Source of the DNA: Bacilli bacterium
GTDB lineage: Bacteria; Bacillota_I; Bacilli_A; RF39; UBA660
Direction: 5' to 3'
Assembly: GCA_017432665.1 (NCBI GenBank)
Contig: JAFRIS010000020.1
Span: 1 to 37,040 of the forward strand
DNA: 37,040 nt
Shown here piece after piece: positions 7,244-15,905 of the stretch (its first letter is position 1; each line of letters opens with the position of its first letter). The position numbers and the translations under genes are program-made. The notes beneath the pieces are model-generated. The model searched no databases. It had not been told where the DNA came from and saw nothing but the letters and a program-made list of their open reading frames with translations.

Positions 7244-8225
7244 TTTAATTGGAGTTCCAGCACCTTCCGCAGGAGCAGGAGATGAATTAAAAGTAAACAA
7301 ATATAAACATGCAAATAAATATTTTAAAGATAATGGGTATAAAACACTTTTATCAAAAAATATTTATAAGTGTAATAAAGGACGTAGTGCTGATAAAAAG
7401 ATTAGAGCTGATGAAATTAATGAGATGTTTAAAAATAAAGATATTGATTTAATTTTATGTGCTGGTGGAGGAGAATTTTTAGTTGAAATACTACCATATA
7501 TTGATTTTGATTTAATTAAGAAAAATCCTAAGTACATTTGTGGCTTTTCTGATCCAACAGGTCTTCTATATTCAATAACTACATTATGCGATATAGCGAC
7601 AGTTTATGGAAATAATTTTTCTTCATTTGGTGAAGAAAAATTTTATCAATGTCATTATGACTTTTTAGATATAATTACTGGTAAAAAGCTAACCGAGGAA
7701 AGTTATAAATTATATGAAAATGAATCATTAAAAAAAGTAACTGGTCTAGAGGGTTTAAATTTAACAGAAAAGGTTTATTGGAATACACTTAATAATAAAA
7801 AAGTAAAATTTACAGGTCGTATCATTGGAGGATGTTTTGATATAATCGCTGAACTTGCTGGTACTAAATATGATGGTATAGATAAATTTAATGAAAAATA
7901 TAAAGATGATGGTATTATTTGGTACTTTGATAATTGTGAATTATCAAAGGAAGAAACAATTAGAACTCTTTGGAAATTTAATGAACTAGGTTATTTTAAA
8001 TATGCCAAAGGAGTTATCTTTGGAAGGTTTGGCGTAGAAACAAGTTATTTTGAATATGATACTAAGAATTGTTTAAAAGATAGTGTTTTAGGAGATTTAA
8101 ATATACCGGTTATTTATGATGCGGATATTTCACATAAAGGACCAACTTTAACAATAATAAACGGAAGTATTGCACATGTTGAATGTGATAAGGGAAAAGG
8201 AAAAATAAATTTTGAATTGGAGTGA
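7212..8225 (+). CDS. S66 family LD-carboxypeptidase/MccF-like peptidase
   Basis: This 337-aa protein belongs to the serine peptidase S66 family, which includes LdcA (removes the terminal D-Ala from L,D-linked tetrapeptide of peptidoglycan) and MccF (cleaves microcin C7-type acyl-sulfamoyl adenylates). The Ser-Glu-His triad is visible: Ser113 in GFSDPTGLLY, Glu243 in FDNCELS, His308 in DISHKGP. The N-terminal LIGVPAPSA and LILCAGGGE segments match the family. No signal peptide, so it is probably cytoplasmic and would act in murein recycling or in self-protection. LdcA-like and MccF-like roles cannot be separated from sequence alone. Confidence 0.9.
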   Translation: MKYPSFLKKNDLIGVPAPSAGAGDELKVNKYKHANKYFKDNGYKTLLSKNIYKCNKGRSADKKIRADEINEMFKNKDIDLILCAGGGEFLVEILPYIDFDLIKKNPKYICGFSDPTGLLYSITTLCDIATVYGNNFSSFGEEKFYQCHYDFLDIITGKKLTEESYKLYENESLKKVTGLEGLNLTEKVYWNTLNNKKVKFTGRIIGGCFDIIAELAGTKYDGIDKFNEKYKDDGIIWYFDNCELSKEETIRTLWKFNELGYFKYAKGVIFGRFGVETSYFEYDTKNCLKDSVLGDLNIPVIYDADISHKGPTLTIINGSIAHVECDKGKGKINFELE

Positions 8226-8230
8226 TATTA

Positions 8231-8485
8231 ATGGATAAATTAGAAAATGAAATTAAACAAATAAAAGAAAGAAATAAAAGAGTAGAAAAAGATAAAGCTT
8301 GGGAGACATCAATGACAAGAAAAATAGCTATTGCAATTCTAACTTATGTAATAGTTTTACTATATTCATATTTGATAAATAAATATTCAAATGTCTTTTT
8401 AACATCATTAGTCCCAGTAATTGGTTTTACTTTATCTACTTTGTCATTAAATTTAATTAGAAATATATGGGAAAAAAATAATTAG
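8231..8485 (+). CDS. Small conserved two-helix membrane protein
   Basis: This 84-aa protein has a charged N-terminus with the motif KDKAWETSMTRK, then two membrane helices ending in TLSTLSLNLIRNIW. I recall the same short architecture (KAWETS-x-x-RK, then an FxLSTLSL helix) as a widespread uncharacterised family in bacteria; its role is unknown. The ATG at 8231 is chosen over the GTG at 8222 because GGAG lies at 8219-8222. It follows the peptidase almost directly. Confidence 0.72.
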   Translation: MDKLENEIKQIKERNKRVEKDKAWETSMTRKIAIAILTYVIVLLYSYLINKYSNVFLTSLVPVIGFTLSTLSLNLIRNIWEKNN

Positions 8486-8498
8486 TGGAAGTGATTAA

Positions 8499-9194
8499 AT
8501 GAAACTGGAAATAACTAACTTAACTAAAAATTATGGAGAAAAAGAAGTATTAGAAAAAGTAAATTTTACTTTTGAATCAGGTAAAATATATGGTCTTCTA
8601 GGAAGAAATGGTGCAGGAAAAACAACTTTCTTTAATGCTTTGAATGAAGATATTGAGATAGATAGTGGTAAGTTTTTATTAGATGGAAAAAAACTAACTC
8701 CAAATGAAATAGGGTATGCCACATCAACACCAGTAGTACCAGAATTTCTAACAGGAAAGGAATTTTTACAATTCTTCTTGGATATTAATGAAGATAAATT
8801 GGATGAAAGAAAAGAAATTGACTATTACTTTGATTTAGTAAAATTAACTAAAGAAGATCAAGATACTTTATTAAAAGAGTATTCTCATGGAATGAAAAAT
8901 AAAATGCAAATTTTAATAAATGTAGTAGCTAATCCTAAAGTAATCTTGCTAGATGAACCATTAACTGCTTTAGATATTGTTGTTCAAGATGATATGAAAA
9001 AACTTTTAAAATCATTAAAGAAAGATCATATTATAATCTTTTCAACGCATATCTTAGAACTAGCTATGGACTTATGCGATGAAATAGTAGCTATAAGTAA
9101 TAAGAAATTAGAATTAATTGAAAAAGAAAATCTAAATACTAAAAAGTATAAAGATAAAATAATTAGTTTACTAAAGGAAGAAGACAATGATTAA
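8499..9194 (+). CDS. ABC transporter ATP-binding protein
   Basis: A 231-aa ATPase with Walker A GRNGAGKTT, signature YSHGM (degenerate form common in ABC-2 exporters), Walker B VILLDEPLTALD and switch His in FSTHILE. It overlaps the following large membrane gene by 8 bases and clearly forms an exporter with it. The closest general type is the CcmA/YxlF-like ABC-2 exporters. Substrate unknown. Confidence 0.9.
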   Translation: MKLEITNLTKNYGEKEVLEKVNFTFESGKIYGLLGRNGAGKTTFFNALNEDIEIDSGKFLLDGKKLTPNEIGYATSTPVVPEFLTGKEFLQFFLDINEDKLDERKEIDYYFDLVKLTKEDQDTLLKEYSHGMKNKMQILINVVANPKVILLDEPLTALDIVVQDDMKKLLKSLKKDHIIIFSTHILELAMDLCDEIVAISNKKLELIEKENLNTKKYKDKIISLLKEEDND

Positions 9195-10755
9195 ATATTT
9201 ATCTAAATCGTTTGAGTTTGATTTAGTATATACAGTTAATTCATTTCTTTATATTTTAAAAGACTTACCGATTTTAAGAGATTTATTAACAGATGATATT
9301 TACAAAGATAGTATCTTAAAAAAAATAGTTAAGACTTTTATGATTATCTTTTTCATTGCTAGGGCACTATTTTTAAAATTCTTTTATTTCTTTATAATTT
9401 TTGTTGGATGTTATGAACTATTTCCGAATACATTTGTTAGGGCTTATTTTCATGTATATTTTGTTTTTACTATTATTGGAATGTTTATTAATAATAAATT
9501 GCTAAATAGTAGTAAAAAGAAATACTTCTCAATTGCTTTGTTTAAAATGGATTCTAATAAGATGGCAAAAGCTAACTTACTTTGGAATCAAATAACTAAT
9601 TTAATATTAAATAGTGTTTGTATTTTAATATTTGGTTATTTACTTCAAAGTCCAGTTATTTATAGTATAAGTTTAATTATGTTTACCTTTTTTATTAGAT
9701 TAATAGGTGAAGCATTAAATATTATTTTTTATAAAAAATATAAGTATATTTGGTACAGTAATACTAGACTTTATGGTAGTGTTTTGACTGTTTTAATTAT
9801 TACTCTTTTATTACCATATATAAATATATTTATTCCTTTAAAAGCTATTGTTATTCTTACAGTAATTACAATTATTTTAGGAACAATTGCAGCTAATTAT
9901 TTATTTACCTTAAAGGATTATAAATTAATTTATCAAAAACTATTCTCTATGGTTAACGTTATGAATTCTAAAAATGATAAAGACTATTTAAAACAAGCCA
10001 TGGTTGAAGTAAGAGATAAAGATAAAGCAATAGATAATAGAAAAATAAAAGGAAAGAAAGGTTATGAATTATTTAATACTATTTTCTTTGAAAGACATAA
10101 ACAAATATTAATTAGAAGTGCTAAAAAATATAGTTTAATTCTACTAGGAATATATATAGTAATTAGTTATTTAATAACATATGATCAAAATTTCTCCTTG
10201 GCAGTTAGCAAAGTATTACACAATAATCTAGGTTGGTTTGTGATTATTATGTATTTTGTTAATAGGGGAGCAATCATTACTCAAGCAATGTTCTTTAATT
10301 GTGATCATGCAATGTTAAATTATAACTTTTACCGTGAACCTAAGAATTTATTGGGTTTGTTTAAGAAAAGGTTATTAACCATTAGTAAAGTTAATTTATT
10401 ACCAGCTTTAGTAGTAGGAATTGGTAATACGGTATTATTAATATTATGTAAAGACTACAATTTATTAGTAATTATTAGTACTTTTCTATTTATTATCTTC
10501 TTAAGTGTTTTCTTTTCAGTTCATTACTTAGTAATTTATTATTTATTACAGCCTTTCAATAAAGATTTAGAAGTCAAAAAAATAAGTTATTCTTTTATAA
10601 CTTTATTAACATATATGGCAAGTTATATGGCGATAGACGTTGTGATGAATTCAGTTAAGTTTTCAATGTTTGGATTATTATTTACAATTATTTATATACT
10701 TCTAGCGTTATATTTAATAGTTAAATTGGCGCCAAAAACATTCAAATTAAGTTGA
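9187..10755 (+). CDS. Large ABC exporter membrane subunit
   Basis: This 522-aa protein has roughly ten to twelve hydrophobic segments, a Lys-rich cytoplasmic loop around residues 255-285 and no soluble enzyme domain. It starts within the ATPase gene, so the two are translationally coupled and very probably form one exporter. The length and two-half layout resemble fused ABC-2 permeases of antimicrobial-peptide or unknown exporters in Bacillota, but no named family is recognised. It ends with TGA, showing that TGA is a stop in this organism. Confidence 0.8.
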   Translation: MIKYLSKSFEFDLVYTVNSFLYILKDLPILRDLLTDDIYKDSILKKIVKTFMIIFFIARALFLKFFYFFIIFVGCYELFPNTFVRAYFHVYFVFTIIGMFINNKLLNSSKKKYFSIALFKMDSNKMAKANLLWNQITNLILNSVCILIFGYLLQSPVIYSISLIMFTFFIRLIGEALNIIFYKKYKYIWYSNTRLYGSVLTVLIITLLLPYINIFIPLKAIVILTVITIILGTIAANYLFTLKDYKLIYQKLFSMVNVMNSKNDKDYLKQAMVEVRDKDKAIDNRKIKGKKGYELFNTIFFERHKQILIRSAKKYSLILLGIYIVISYLITYDQNFSLAVSKVLHNNLGWFVIIMYFVNRGAIITQAMFFNCDHAMLNYNFYREPKNLLGLFKKRLLTISKVNLLPALVVGIGNTVLLILCKDYNLLVIISTFLFIIFLSVFFSVHYLVIYYLLQPFNKDLEVKKISYSFITLLTYMASYMAIDVVMNSVKFSMFGLLFTIIYILLALYLIVKLAPKTFKLS

Positions 10756-10776
10756 CGTTTGATTTACACAAAGTAA

Positions 10777-10804
10777 TTGACAACAGTGAATAACTCTCTA
10801 TACT
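10777..10804 (+). promoter_or_regulatory. Promoter of the 10825 gene
   Basis: TTGACA (10777-10782) and TATACT (10799-10804) with a 16-bp spacer, about 20 bp before the start codon. There is no terminator after the exporter gene, so read-through is also possible. Confidence 0.65.
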
Positions 10805-10824
10805 AAGAAAAAAGGAGGAGTATT

Positions 10825-12549
10825 ATGAAAAATGTTTTTTTATATACTTTGTTATTAGTGATTTTAAATTCTATTTTAATTGTAAGCCAAAAGTTGGGTA
10901 TTAATGTAATACTATTTACATTGCCATTATTAGTATTTTTATACTATTATTTAAAACTAAATAAATTGATAAAGAATAAGAAAGGTTTATTATTCTTTAT
11001 TCCAATAATTATTTTGTCTTGCACATATTTTATTTATGATAATATCTTTCGTGAATTCAACATTATAATAATTCCTGTTCTTTATGCTTTAATGTTTATC
11101 TATGTGATTGATAAGCCTAAAGAAGTATTAGGATTACTTGAAAATATCATAAAAGTATTTTTAAAACCTATTGAATATATCGGGATTACGGTTAAAAATT
11201 CTTTGAGTTATTTTGATTCTAAAACCAAGTTTACTGCAGAAACTAAGAAAAAAATAAAAGCAGTTTTAATAGTAATTCCAGTAGTTATATTTATTGTTTG
11301 GTTATTATGTATTGCGGATGAAATATTTGCTAATTTATTTGCTGGACTTGCGGATTTACTTAAAGATATTTCTTTAGGTAATATAATTTACAGATTAATA
11401 GTTATGGTAATTTTATTTATTTATTTGAATGGTGTTTTAATGTTTACTTTAAATGAATTGGGCAAGAAAGAAAAGAAAATTAATAAGAGTAATATAGATA
11501 TTTTTACTATGAAAATTCTATTAACGGCATTAAATGTTATATATATAGTATTTGATATAGTTCAAATAAAATCATTGTTTATGCATAGCGTAGCTTCTAA
11601 TATTAATTATGCCCAGTATGCTAGAAGTGGTTTCTTTGAATTGATGCTTATTTCGCTAATTAATTTTATTATTATTTTATTAGCTAAGCGTAGTAAAAAA
11701 GACAAATATAATCAAGCAATGAGTATTGCGATGATATTTTTAACACTAATTATAATTTTTTCATCTTTCTATCGTATGAGTTTATATGAACAAGCGTATG
11801 GTTATACATTATTAAGATTGGGTGTTTATGTATCTTTAATCACAGAAGTATTATTATTAATACCTACAATATTCTATGTTTTAAGAGATAAAATGAATGT
11901 CTTAAATTACTATGTTGTTATAATTACTACTGTTTATACATTTATTAATTTATTCTCAGTAGATTGCATAATTGCTGAAAGAAATATTAAACGATATAAA
12001 GAGAAAAATGATATTGATATTGAATATTTAAGTAATTATTATGGAGATAATATTCCGATACTAGTAGATTTTAAAGATCAACTTAAGGAAGAAGAATTAA
12101 GAGATGATTTAGAATTTTACTTAAACAATTATACTGATGAGAATGAAAAAGATAATTTCTTAGAATATAATATTTCAAGAAATAAGGCTTTAGAAGCTCT
12201 AGATGATAAAAATATTGATATAAAAAGTTACAGCAATACAAATAGTACTAGATTAGAAATTAAATTGCCTGATAATAGTTCAACTGGTTATAGATGGAAA
12301 ACTAAATTTAGTAATAAGGGAATAGTAGAAATAAATTCTAAATCAGATTATTCTAATTGTCCACAAGATGCAGTTGGCTGTGGAGGAACAAAAATTTTCA
12401 CTGTTATTTCTTTAAAACCAGGACAAACTAAACTAGTATTAGAGTATATTGGACCTAATGGTGTAATAGTAGATAAAAAGGTTGTTTATGACATAATTGT
12501 TGATGAGTATTACATAATTCATGAAAAACATCAAGAATCAGAAATTTAA
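10825..12549 (+). CDS. DUF4173-like membrane protein fused to a chagasin-like (I42) domain
   Basis: This 574-aa protein has about ten to twelve membrane helices in residues 1-390. EQAYGYTLLRL in a late helix resembles the AYGLTxxR motif of DUF4173/DUF4153 membrane proteins. A linker (about 390-465) leads to a C-terminal beta domain (about 469-562) with the hallmarks of chagasin-type cysteine-protease inhibitors: DNSSTGYRW (loop L2, NxTTGY-like, about 482-491) and VGCGGTKIF (loop L4, about 517-525). The third loop (usually RPW) is replaced by YIGPNG. The domain is probably extracellular. It has its own promoter and the RBS AAAGGAGGAG. A fusion of these two parts is unfamiliar to me. Confidence 0.75.
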   Translation: MKNVFLYTLLLVILNSILIVSQKLGINVILFTLPLLVFLYYYLKLNKLIKNKKGLLFFIPIIILSCTYFIYDNIFREFNIIIIPVLYALMFIYVIDKPKEVLGLLENIIKVFLKPIEYIGITVKNSLSYFDSKTKFTAETKKKIKAVLIVIPVVIFIVWLLCIADEIFANLFAGLADLLKDISLGNIIYRLIVMVILFIYLNGVLMFTLNELGKKEKKINKSNIDIFTMKILLTALNVIYIVFDIVQIKSLFMHSVASNINYAQYARSGFFELMLISLINFIIILLAKRSKKDKYNQAMSIAMIFLTLIIIFSSFYRMSLYEQAYGYTLLRLGVYVSLITEVLLLIPTIFYVLRDKMNVLNYYVVIITTVYTFINLFSVDCIIAERNIKRYKEKNDIDIEYLSNYYGDNIPILVDFKDQLKEEELRDDLEFYLNNYTDENEKDNFLEYNISRNKALEALDDKNIDIKSYSNTNSTRLEIKLPDNSSTGYRWKTKFSNKGIVEINSKSDYSNCPQDAVGCGGTKIFTVISLKPGQTKLVLEYIGPNGVIVDKKVVYDIIVDEYYIIHEKHQESEI

Positions 12550-12550
12550 T

Positions 12551-12583
12551 AAAAAAAGAAATTAATCAATAATTTCTTTTTTT
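12551..12583. terminator. Bidirectional terminator
   Basis: A-rich arm with GAAATTA (12551-12564) pairs with TAATTTC plus T-rich arm (12570-12583). T runs occur on both strands, serving the convergent genes at 10825 and 13293. Confidence 0.85.
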
Positions 12584-13293
12584 ATTTCTGAAAATATTGT
12601 TCCTAAATTATCATTAATAACTAAATCACAGCGATTATCATATGGTGTTTTATCTCTGTTAATTAAAACCAAGTGTTTTCCTTGAAAGAAGCCTAAATAT
12701 GAAGCTGCTGGGTAAACATTTAAACTCGTTCCTCCAACAATCAGCATATCAGCCATAGCTATTTCTTTAATTGCTTCATTGACAACGTTAGTATCAAGGC
12801 CTTCCTGGTATAAAACGACATCAGGTTTAATTAAACCACCACAACTACATCTAGGAATTCCTTTACTTGAGAATACATATTTATCATCATAAAACTTTCC
12901 ACAATCCATACAATAATTTCGTTTTATTGATCCATGTAACTCTAATACTTTTTTACTACCAGCATCTTGATGAAATCCATCAATATTTTGTGTAATAACA
13001 CTACTTAGAATACCTTTATCTTCTAATTTGCTTAAAACTTCATGCGTAATGTTAGGTTTAAACTTTCTAGTATCAAGTTTATCTTTATAGAATTTATAAA
13101 ATTCTTCAGTTTTATCCATAAAGAAATAATGTGATAATATTTCTTCAGGAGGATAATCATACTTTTCATTATATAGGCCATCAACACTTCTAAAGTCCTT
13201 TAAACCAGATTCTGTAGAAACTCCAGCTCCACCGAAGAAAACAATTCTTTTACTTTCTTTAATCCATTTAATTAATGTTTCAATTTTATCCAT
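12562..13293 (-). CDS. Sirtuin, NAD-dependent protein deacylase (SIR2 family)
   Basis: A 243-aa sirtuin that removes acyl groups from protein lysines using NAD+. Seen: NAD-binding GAGVSTESG (22-30), DFRS, QNIDGFHQ (102-109), catalytic His120 in LELHGS, Zn site C128xxC131 and C149-S-C151, then GGLIKPDVVLYQE and VGGTSLNVYPAA. The second Zn pair is CxC, as in several bacterial class sirtuins. The ATG at 13293 is preferred to the GTG at 13305 because the GGTGAT ribosome site overlaps the latter. No genetic partner (such as an acetyl-CoA synthetase) lies nearby. It is convergent with the preceding gene and divergent from the following one. Confidence 0.93.
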   Translation of the reverse strand: MDKIETLIKWIKESKRIVFFGGAGVSTESGLKDFRSVDGLYNEKYDYPPEEILSHYFFMDKTEEFYKFYKDKLDTRKFKPNITHEVLSKLEDKGILSSVITQNIDGFHQDAGSKKVLELHGSIKRNYCMDCGKFYDDKYVFSSKGIPRCSCGGLIKPDVVLYQEGLDTNVVNEAIKEIAMADMLIVGGTSLNVYPAASYLGFFQGKHLVLINRDKTPYDNRCDLVINDNLGTIFSEIKKEIID

Positions 13294-13331
13294 ATTTATC
13301 ACCACTTTTATTATAGAGCATTTCTAAGAAT

Positions 13332-13360
13332 TTGACAAAGATAGTTAATTAAGGTAAAAT
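13332..13360 (+). promoter_or_regulatory. Promoter of the cell-wall hydrolase gene
   Basis: TTGACA (13332-13337), a 17-bp spacer and TAAAAT (13355-13360), about 35 bp before the GTG start at 13396. Confidence 0.75.
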
Positions 13361-13395
13361 TATTTCGTCAATTGAATAAATTGAGGTGAAGAAAT

Positions 13396-14046
13396 GTGAA
13401 GAAAATTAAGCTGATTAGTAGTACGGCTATGTTGGTAGGAATCTTAATGATATCACTTGGTTTTTATGTTCAAAGTACTGAACAAACTACTAATTTAAAT
13501 AGTTTAAAAATTGAAGAATTTGATGTTAAGAATATGGCTACTAGCGTTAATAAAGTTGTTAAAGATAATAATAAAGAAGATAATGATAATTTTTCTTTAA
13601 CTGAAATTGATATGGAAACTGCTCCTGCTTCTGTTCTTAGAGTAGAAGTATTCCAAGGAATGACAATGGAAGAATTAAGTAAGAAATTAGACAAAAGTTT
13701 AGGTGGAATTTTAGCTGGGCATGGTAAGACTATTGCAGAACACAGTTTGAAAGTTGGAGTGGACCCTTATATTGTTACAGCTATCATGATGCATGAAACC
13801 GGTAATGGAACAAGTAGAATAGCCAATAGTTGTTATAATTTCGGTGGACAAAAAGGTTCCGGCTGTGGAGCATATAAACGATATGGTAGTGTTGATGAAG
13901 GATTAAGGGGAATGATTGATAATTTATATAACAATTATTATGCTCATGGTTTAAAAACAGTTGAAGCTATTGGTCCAAGATATGCTGAAAGCAGTTCTTG
14001 GGTAGGTATGATTAATTGGTATATAGGGAAAATAAAAACTAAATAA
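13396..14046 (+). CDS. Secreted glucosaminidase-like cell-wall hydrolase
   Basis: This 216-aa protein has a hydrophobic N-terminal anchor or signal segment (about 7-25), an acidic, Asn/Asp-rich linker (to about 75), and a lysozyme-like domain. The domain has AEHSLKVGVDPYIVTAIMMHETGNGTS with probable catalytic Glu134, then CYNFGGQKGSGC and a YxSxDEGLRGMI segment, as in N-acetylglucosaminidase/lytic transglycosylase families (GH73-like). It would cut the glycan strand of peptidoglycan outside the membrane. Start is GTG at 13396 behind GAGGTGA; the ATG two bases upstream is out of frame and immediately followed by TGA. Confidence 0.8.
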   Translation: MKKIKLISSTAMLVGILMISLGFYVQSTEQTTNLNSLKIEEFDVKNMATSVNKVVKDNNKEDNDNFSLTEIDMETAPASVLRVEVFQGMTMEELSKKLDKSLGGILAGHGKTIAEHSLKVGVDPYIVTAIMMHETGNGTSRIANSCYNFGGQKGSGCGAYKRYGSVDEGLRGMIDNLYNNYYAHGLKTVEAIGPRYAESSSWVGMINWYIGKIKTK

Positions 14047-14071
14047 ACCCAAAAAGGGTTTATTTTTTTTT
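14041..14071 (+). terminator. Intrinsic terminator
   Basis: AAATAAACCC (14041-14050) pairs with GGGTTTATTT (14056-14065) and continues into a long T run. Confidence 0.88.
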
Positions 14072-14078
14072 GACTTTG

Positions 14079-14087
14079 TGTTATAAT
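14079..14087 (+). promoter_or_regulatory. Extended -10 promoter of the 14113 gene
   Basis: TGT-TATAAT (-10 at 14082-14087) just after the terminator T-tract. No -35 at 17 bp; TTGACT at 14070 is too close to serve. Confidence 0.6.
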
Positions 14088-14112
14088 ATGCAACACTGAG
14101 AGGGGATTCTAT

Positions 14113-15201
14113 ATGAAAGGAACTGGTGGAGATAATCTAAAATTAATTAGCAAAATTGTGATTGCATCAGCTTTAATATCATATTTAATGAGTAAGGGAA
14201 CAGTAAAGTTTACTTTGGAGAAATATAATGTTGATAACATTTATAATAATAAAAACTTAAAAATATCTGAAGAAAGAGCCGATGAATTATTTCAATTACT
14301 TGAAGAAGAAAGTGGTAATTATAATCTTGATAATGAGAGAGATTTGATTTTAACTGCCGCTATTGAAAATCCTAATCTAAGTAATGTAGAAAAAAAGGTT
14401 ATTTATAACTTAGTAGATTTAATTGAAGAAGTACCATATATTGATAAAAGAGTAGCTTATGCAAACTTAAAAGAGCTTGATATTTTATATGACTATGAAA
14501 ATTATAATGGTACGCATTTAGGTGATTATGTTTATAATACTAATGAAATAAAAATTTATTATGATACTCCAAATCATGATGTCTTAATTCATGAGTTAAT
14601 ACACAGCTTATTCTTAAATATTTATACTAATAAATTACCTTATTATTTTAAAGAAGGAGTAACAGAATTACTACAAGATGAGTATTTTTCAGATAATCCA
14701 TATTTTGAAGAATCTAGTTATCCCTATGAAATAGCCATGGTAAAAATATTATGTGATATGGTAGGATTTGATGTAGTTTTAAAGACTTATACAACAGGTG
14801 ATATGAGTGAAATAGAAAAGGAGCTAAATAAATATATGGTTCCAGAAGAAACAAAAAAATACTTGGAAAACATTGAAATGATGTTTGATCAATTTGAAGA
14901 AAAAGATATTACAGATTTTGATTATATGAGTAATTTTTTAGATTATACTAAGGCTTTCTTTGAAAAGAAGTATTTGAAATCAAATAAGATTTATGAATCA
15001 TATGAATATAATAAAGAATTAATAATAAAAATGGTATATGGTAATTCCGGCAATAACTATGTGGAATACTTAGAAGAAAATGGTTATTATGTTAAACCGT
15101 ATTTTTCAAAAAAGCTAAAAGAAAAAGATAAAGAATATCATTTTGAACATTTTGAAGACAATGAAATTGATAAAGCTTTAAAAAAGTATAAATTGATATA
15201 A
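14113..15201 (+). CDS. Membrane-anchored HExxH protein, probable metallopeptidase
   Basis: A 362-aa protein with an N-terminal hydrophobic segment (about 10-26) and an extracellular-type, acidic remainder. HDVLIHELIHSLF contains HExxH (His160, Glu161, His164), and YYFKEGVTELLQDEY supplies a candidate third zinc ligand or gluzincin-type glutamate (Glu181 or Glu185) about 17-21 residues later. This pattern (HExxH, then EGxxE) is common in zinc peptidases of the gluzincin clan. The assignment is by motif only; the family and substrate are not recognised. RBS GAGAGGGGA precedes the start. It is the gene immediately before the OLE RNA. Confidence 0.72.
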   Translation: MKGTGGDNLKLISKIVIASALISYLMSKGTVKFTLEKYNVDNIYNNKNLKISEERADELFQLLEEESGNYNLDNERDLILTAAIENPNLSNVEKKVIYNLVDLIEEVPYIDKRVAYANLKELDILYDYENYNGTHLGDYVYNTNEIKIYYDTPNHDVLIHELIHSLFLNIYTNKLPYYFKEGVTELLQDEYFSDNPYFEESSYPYEIAMVKILCDMVGFDVVLKTYTTGDMSEIEKELNKYMVPEETKKYLENIEMMFDQFEEKDITDFDYMSNFLDYTKAFFEKKYLKSNKIYESYEYNKELIIKMVYGNSGNNYVEYLEENGYYVKPYFSKKLKEKDKEYHFEHFEDNEIDKALKKYKLI

Positions 15202-15220
15202 ATTGTAACAAGTGTCAAAT

Positions 15221-15249
15221 TTGACATTTTTGTAAATTTATGCTATAAT
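15221..15249 (+). promoter_or_regulatory. Strong promoter of the OLE RNA
   Basis: Perfect TTGACA (15221-15226), a 17-bp spacer and TATAAT (15244-15249) preceded by TGC. Predicted transcription start near 15256, immediately before the 5' strand of the closing stem of the RNA. Confidence 0.92.
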
Positions 15250-15255
15250 TAACAC

Positions 15256-15878
15256 AGAATTGATGGCACATTATTCTAGTCAAATGCTTTATTAGGAAGA
15301 CGAGCTTAAAAATTCGTTAAAAGGCATATCTATGAAACCTTTGGTGTCTGCTTCTTACGCCCAGTTTGGGGTGGATGCTGGAGATGAAGGAAGTTGGGCG
15401 ACTCGTAATGGCATACGAATCTCGACCCAGTTTCTGTGGAGACCAGTTATTGTAGCGAAGCTATACGTACCATGCTGATGCAGTGTTACGAAACTGGATA
15501 AAACCTGTATTGTGGCGAAAGCTATGTGCAGCGTAGCCTGTCTTGAGTGGGAATCTTGGGATAGATGATCTTTCTTAGTATAAGCGGCCACTTATATTAA
15601 GTATTGCGTCTTGAAATCATTCTTGCAAAAAAGAACTAATAATAAAGAGTTGGTGAGGAAATCTCCTAGAGTGTAGTTCACAATAGGATTGTGGTGGGCA
15701 CTAAGTGGTAATCAAGTCGTATGTTTGGTAACGGCATATTGTTTTCTTTAAAGGGGAACCGCATATCTGGTAACGGATTTGTAGAAATCAGGGAAATCCT
15801 ACTTGACCTAAGGCTCAAAGTTAACTATTGTGATAGCCACACAATTACTAATTAAAGTAGTTTTACTACTTTTTTTTA
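15256..15878 (+). ncRNA. ole: OLE (ornate large extremophilic) RNA
   Basis: A stretch of about 620 nt without a credible protein gene, with higher GC than its neighbours and many inverted repeats, bounded by a perfect promoter and an intrinsic terminator. The ends pair: AATTG..GGC (15258-15267) with GCC..CAATT (15836-15846). The size matches OLE RNA (about 610 nt). The decisive context is the next gene, which encodes an OapA-like membrane protein; OapA is the known OLE partner and is usually encoded directly downstream. OLE forms a membrane-located ribonucleoprotein linked to stress and Mg2+ homeostasis in Bacillota. ROOL and GOLLD are similar in size but do not sit beside oapA. Confidence 0.85.
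15854..15878 (+). terminator. Terminator of the OLE RNA
   Basis: AAAGTAGT (15854-15861) pairs with ACTACTTT (15865-15872) and continues as a T run to 15877. Confidence 0.85.
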
Positions 15879-15887
15879 TGTTATAAT
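15879..15887 (+). promoter_or_regulatory. Extended -10 promoter of oapA
   Basis: TGT-TATAAT (-10 at 15882-15887) starts right after the OLE terminator T-tract. It leaves no room for a leader before the ATG at 15894 and supports the start at 15906. Confidence 0.6.
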
Positions 15888-15905
15888 ATCGACATGGAGA
15901 AGAAT

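Noticed and set aside
15355-15591. Open reading frame of 78 codons on the minus strand
   Set aside because: It lies wholly inside the OLE RNA, opposite to its transcription, has no ribosome binding site, and its length is expected by chance in this higher-GC stretch.
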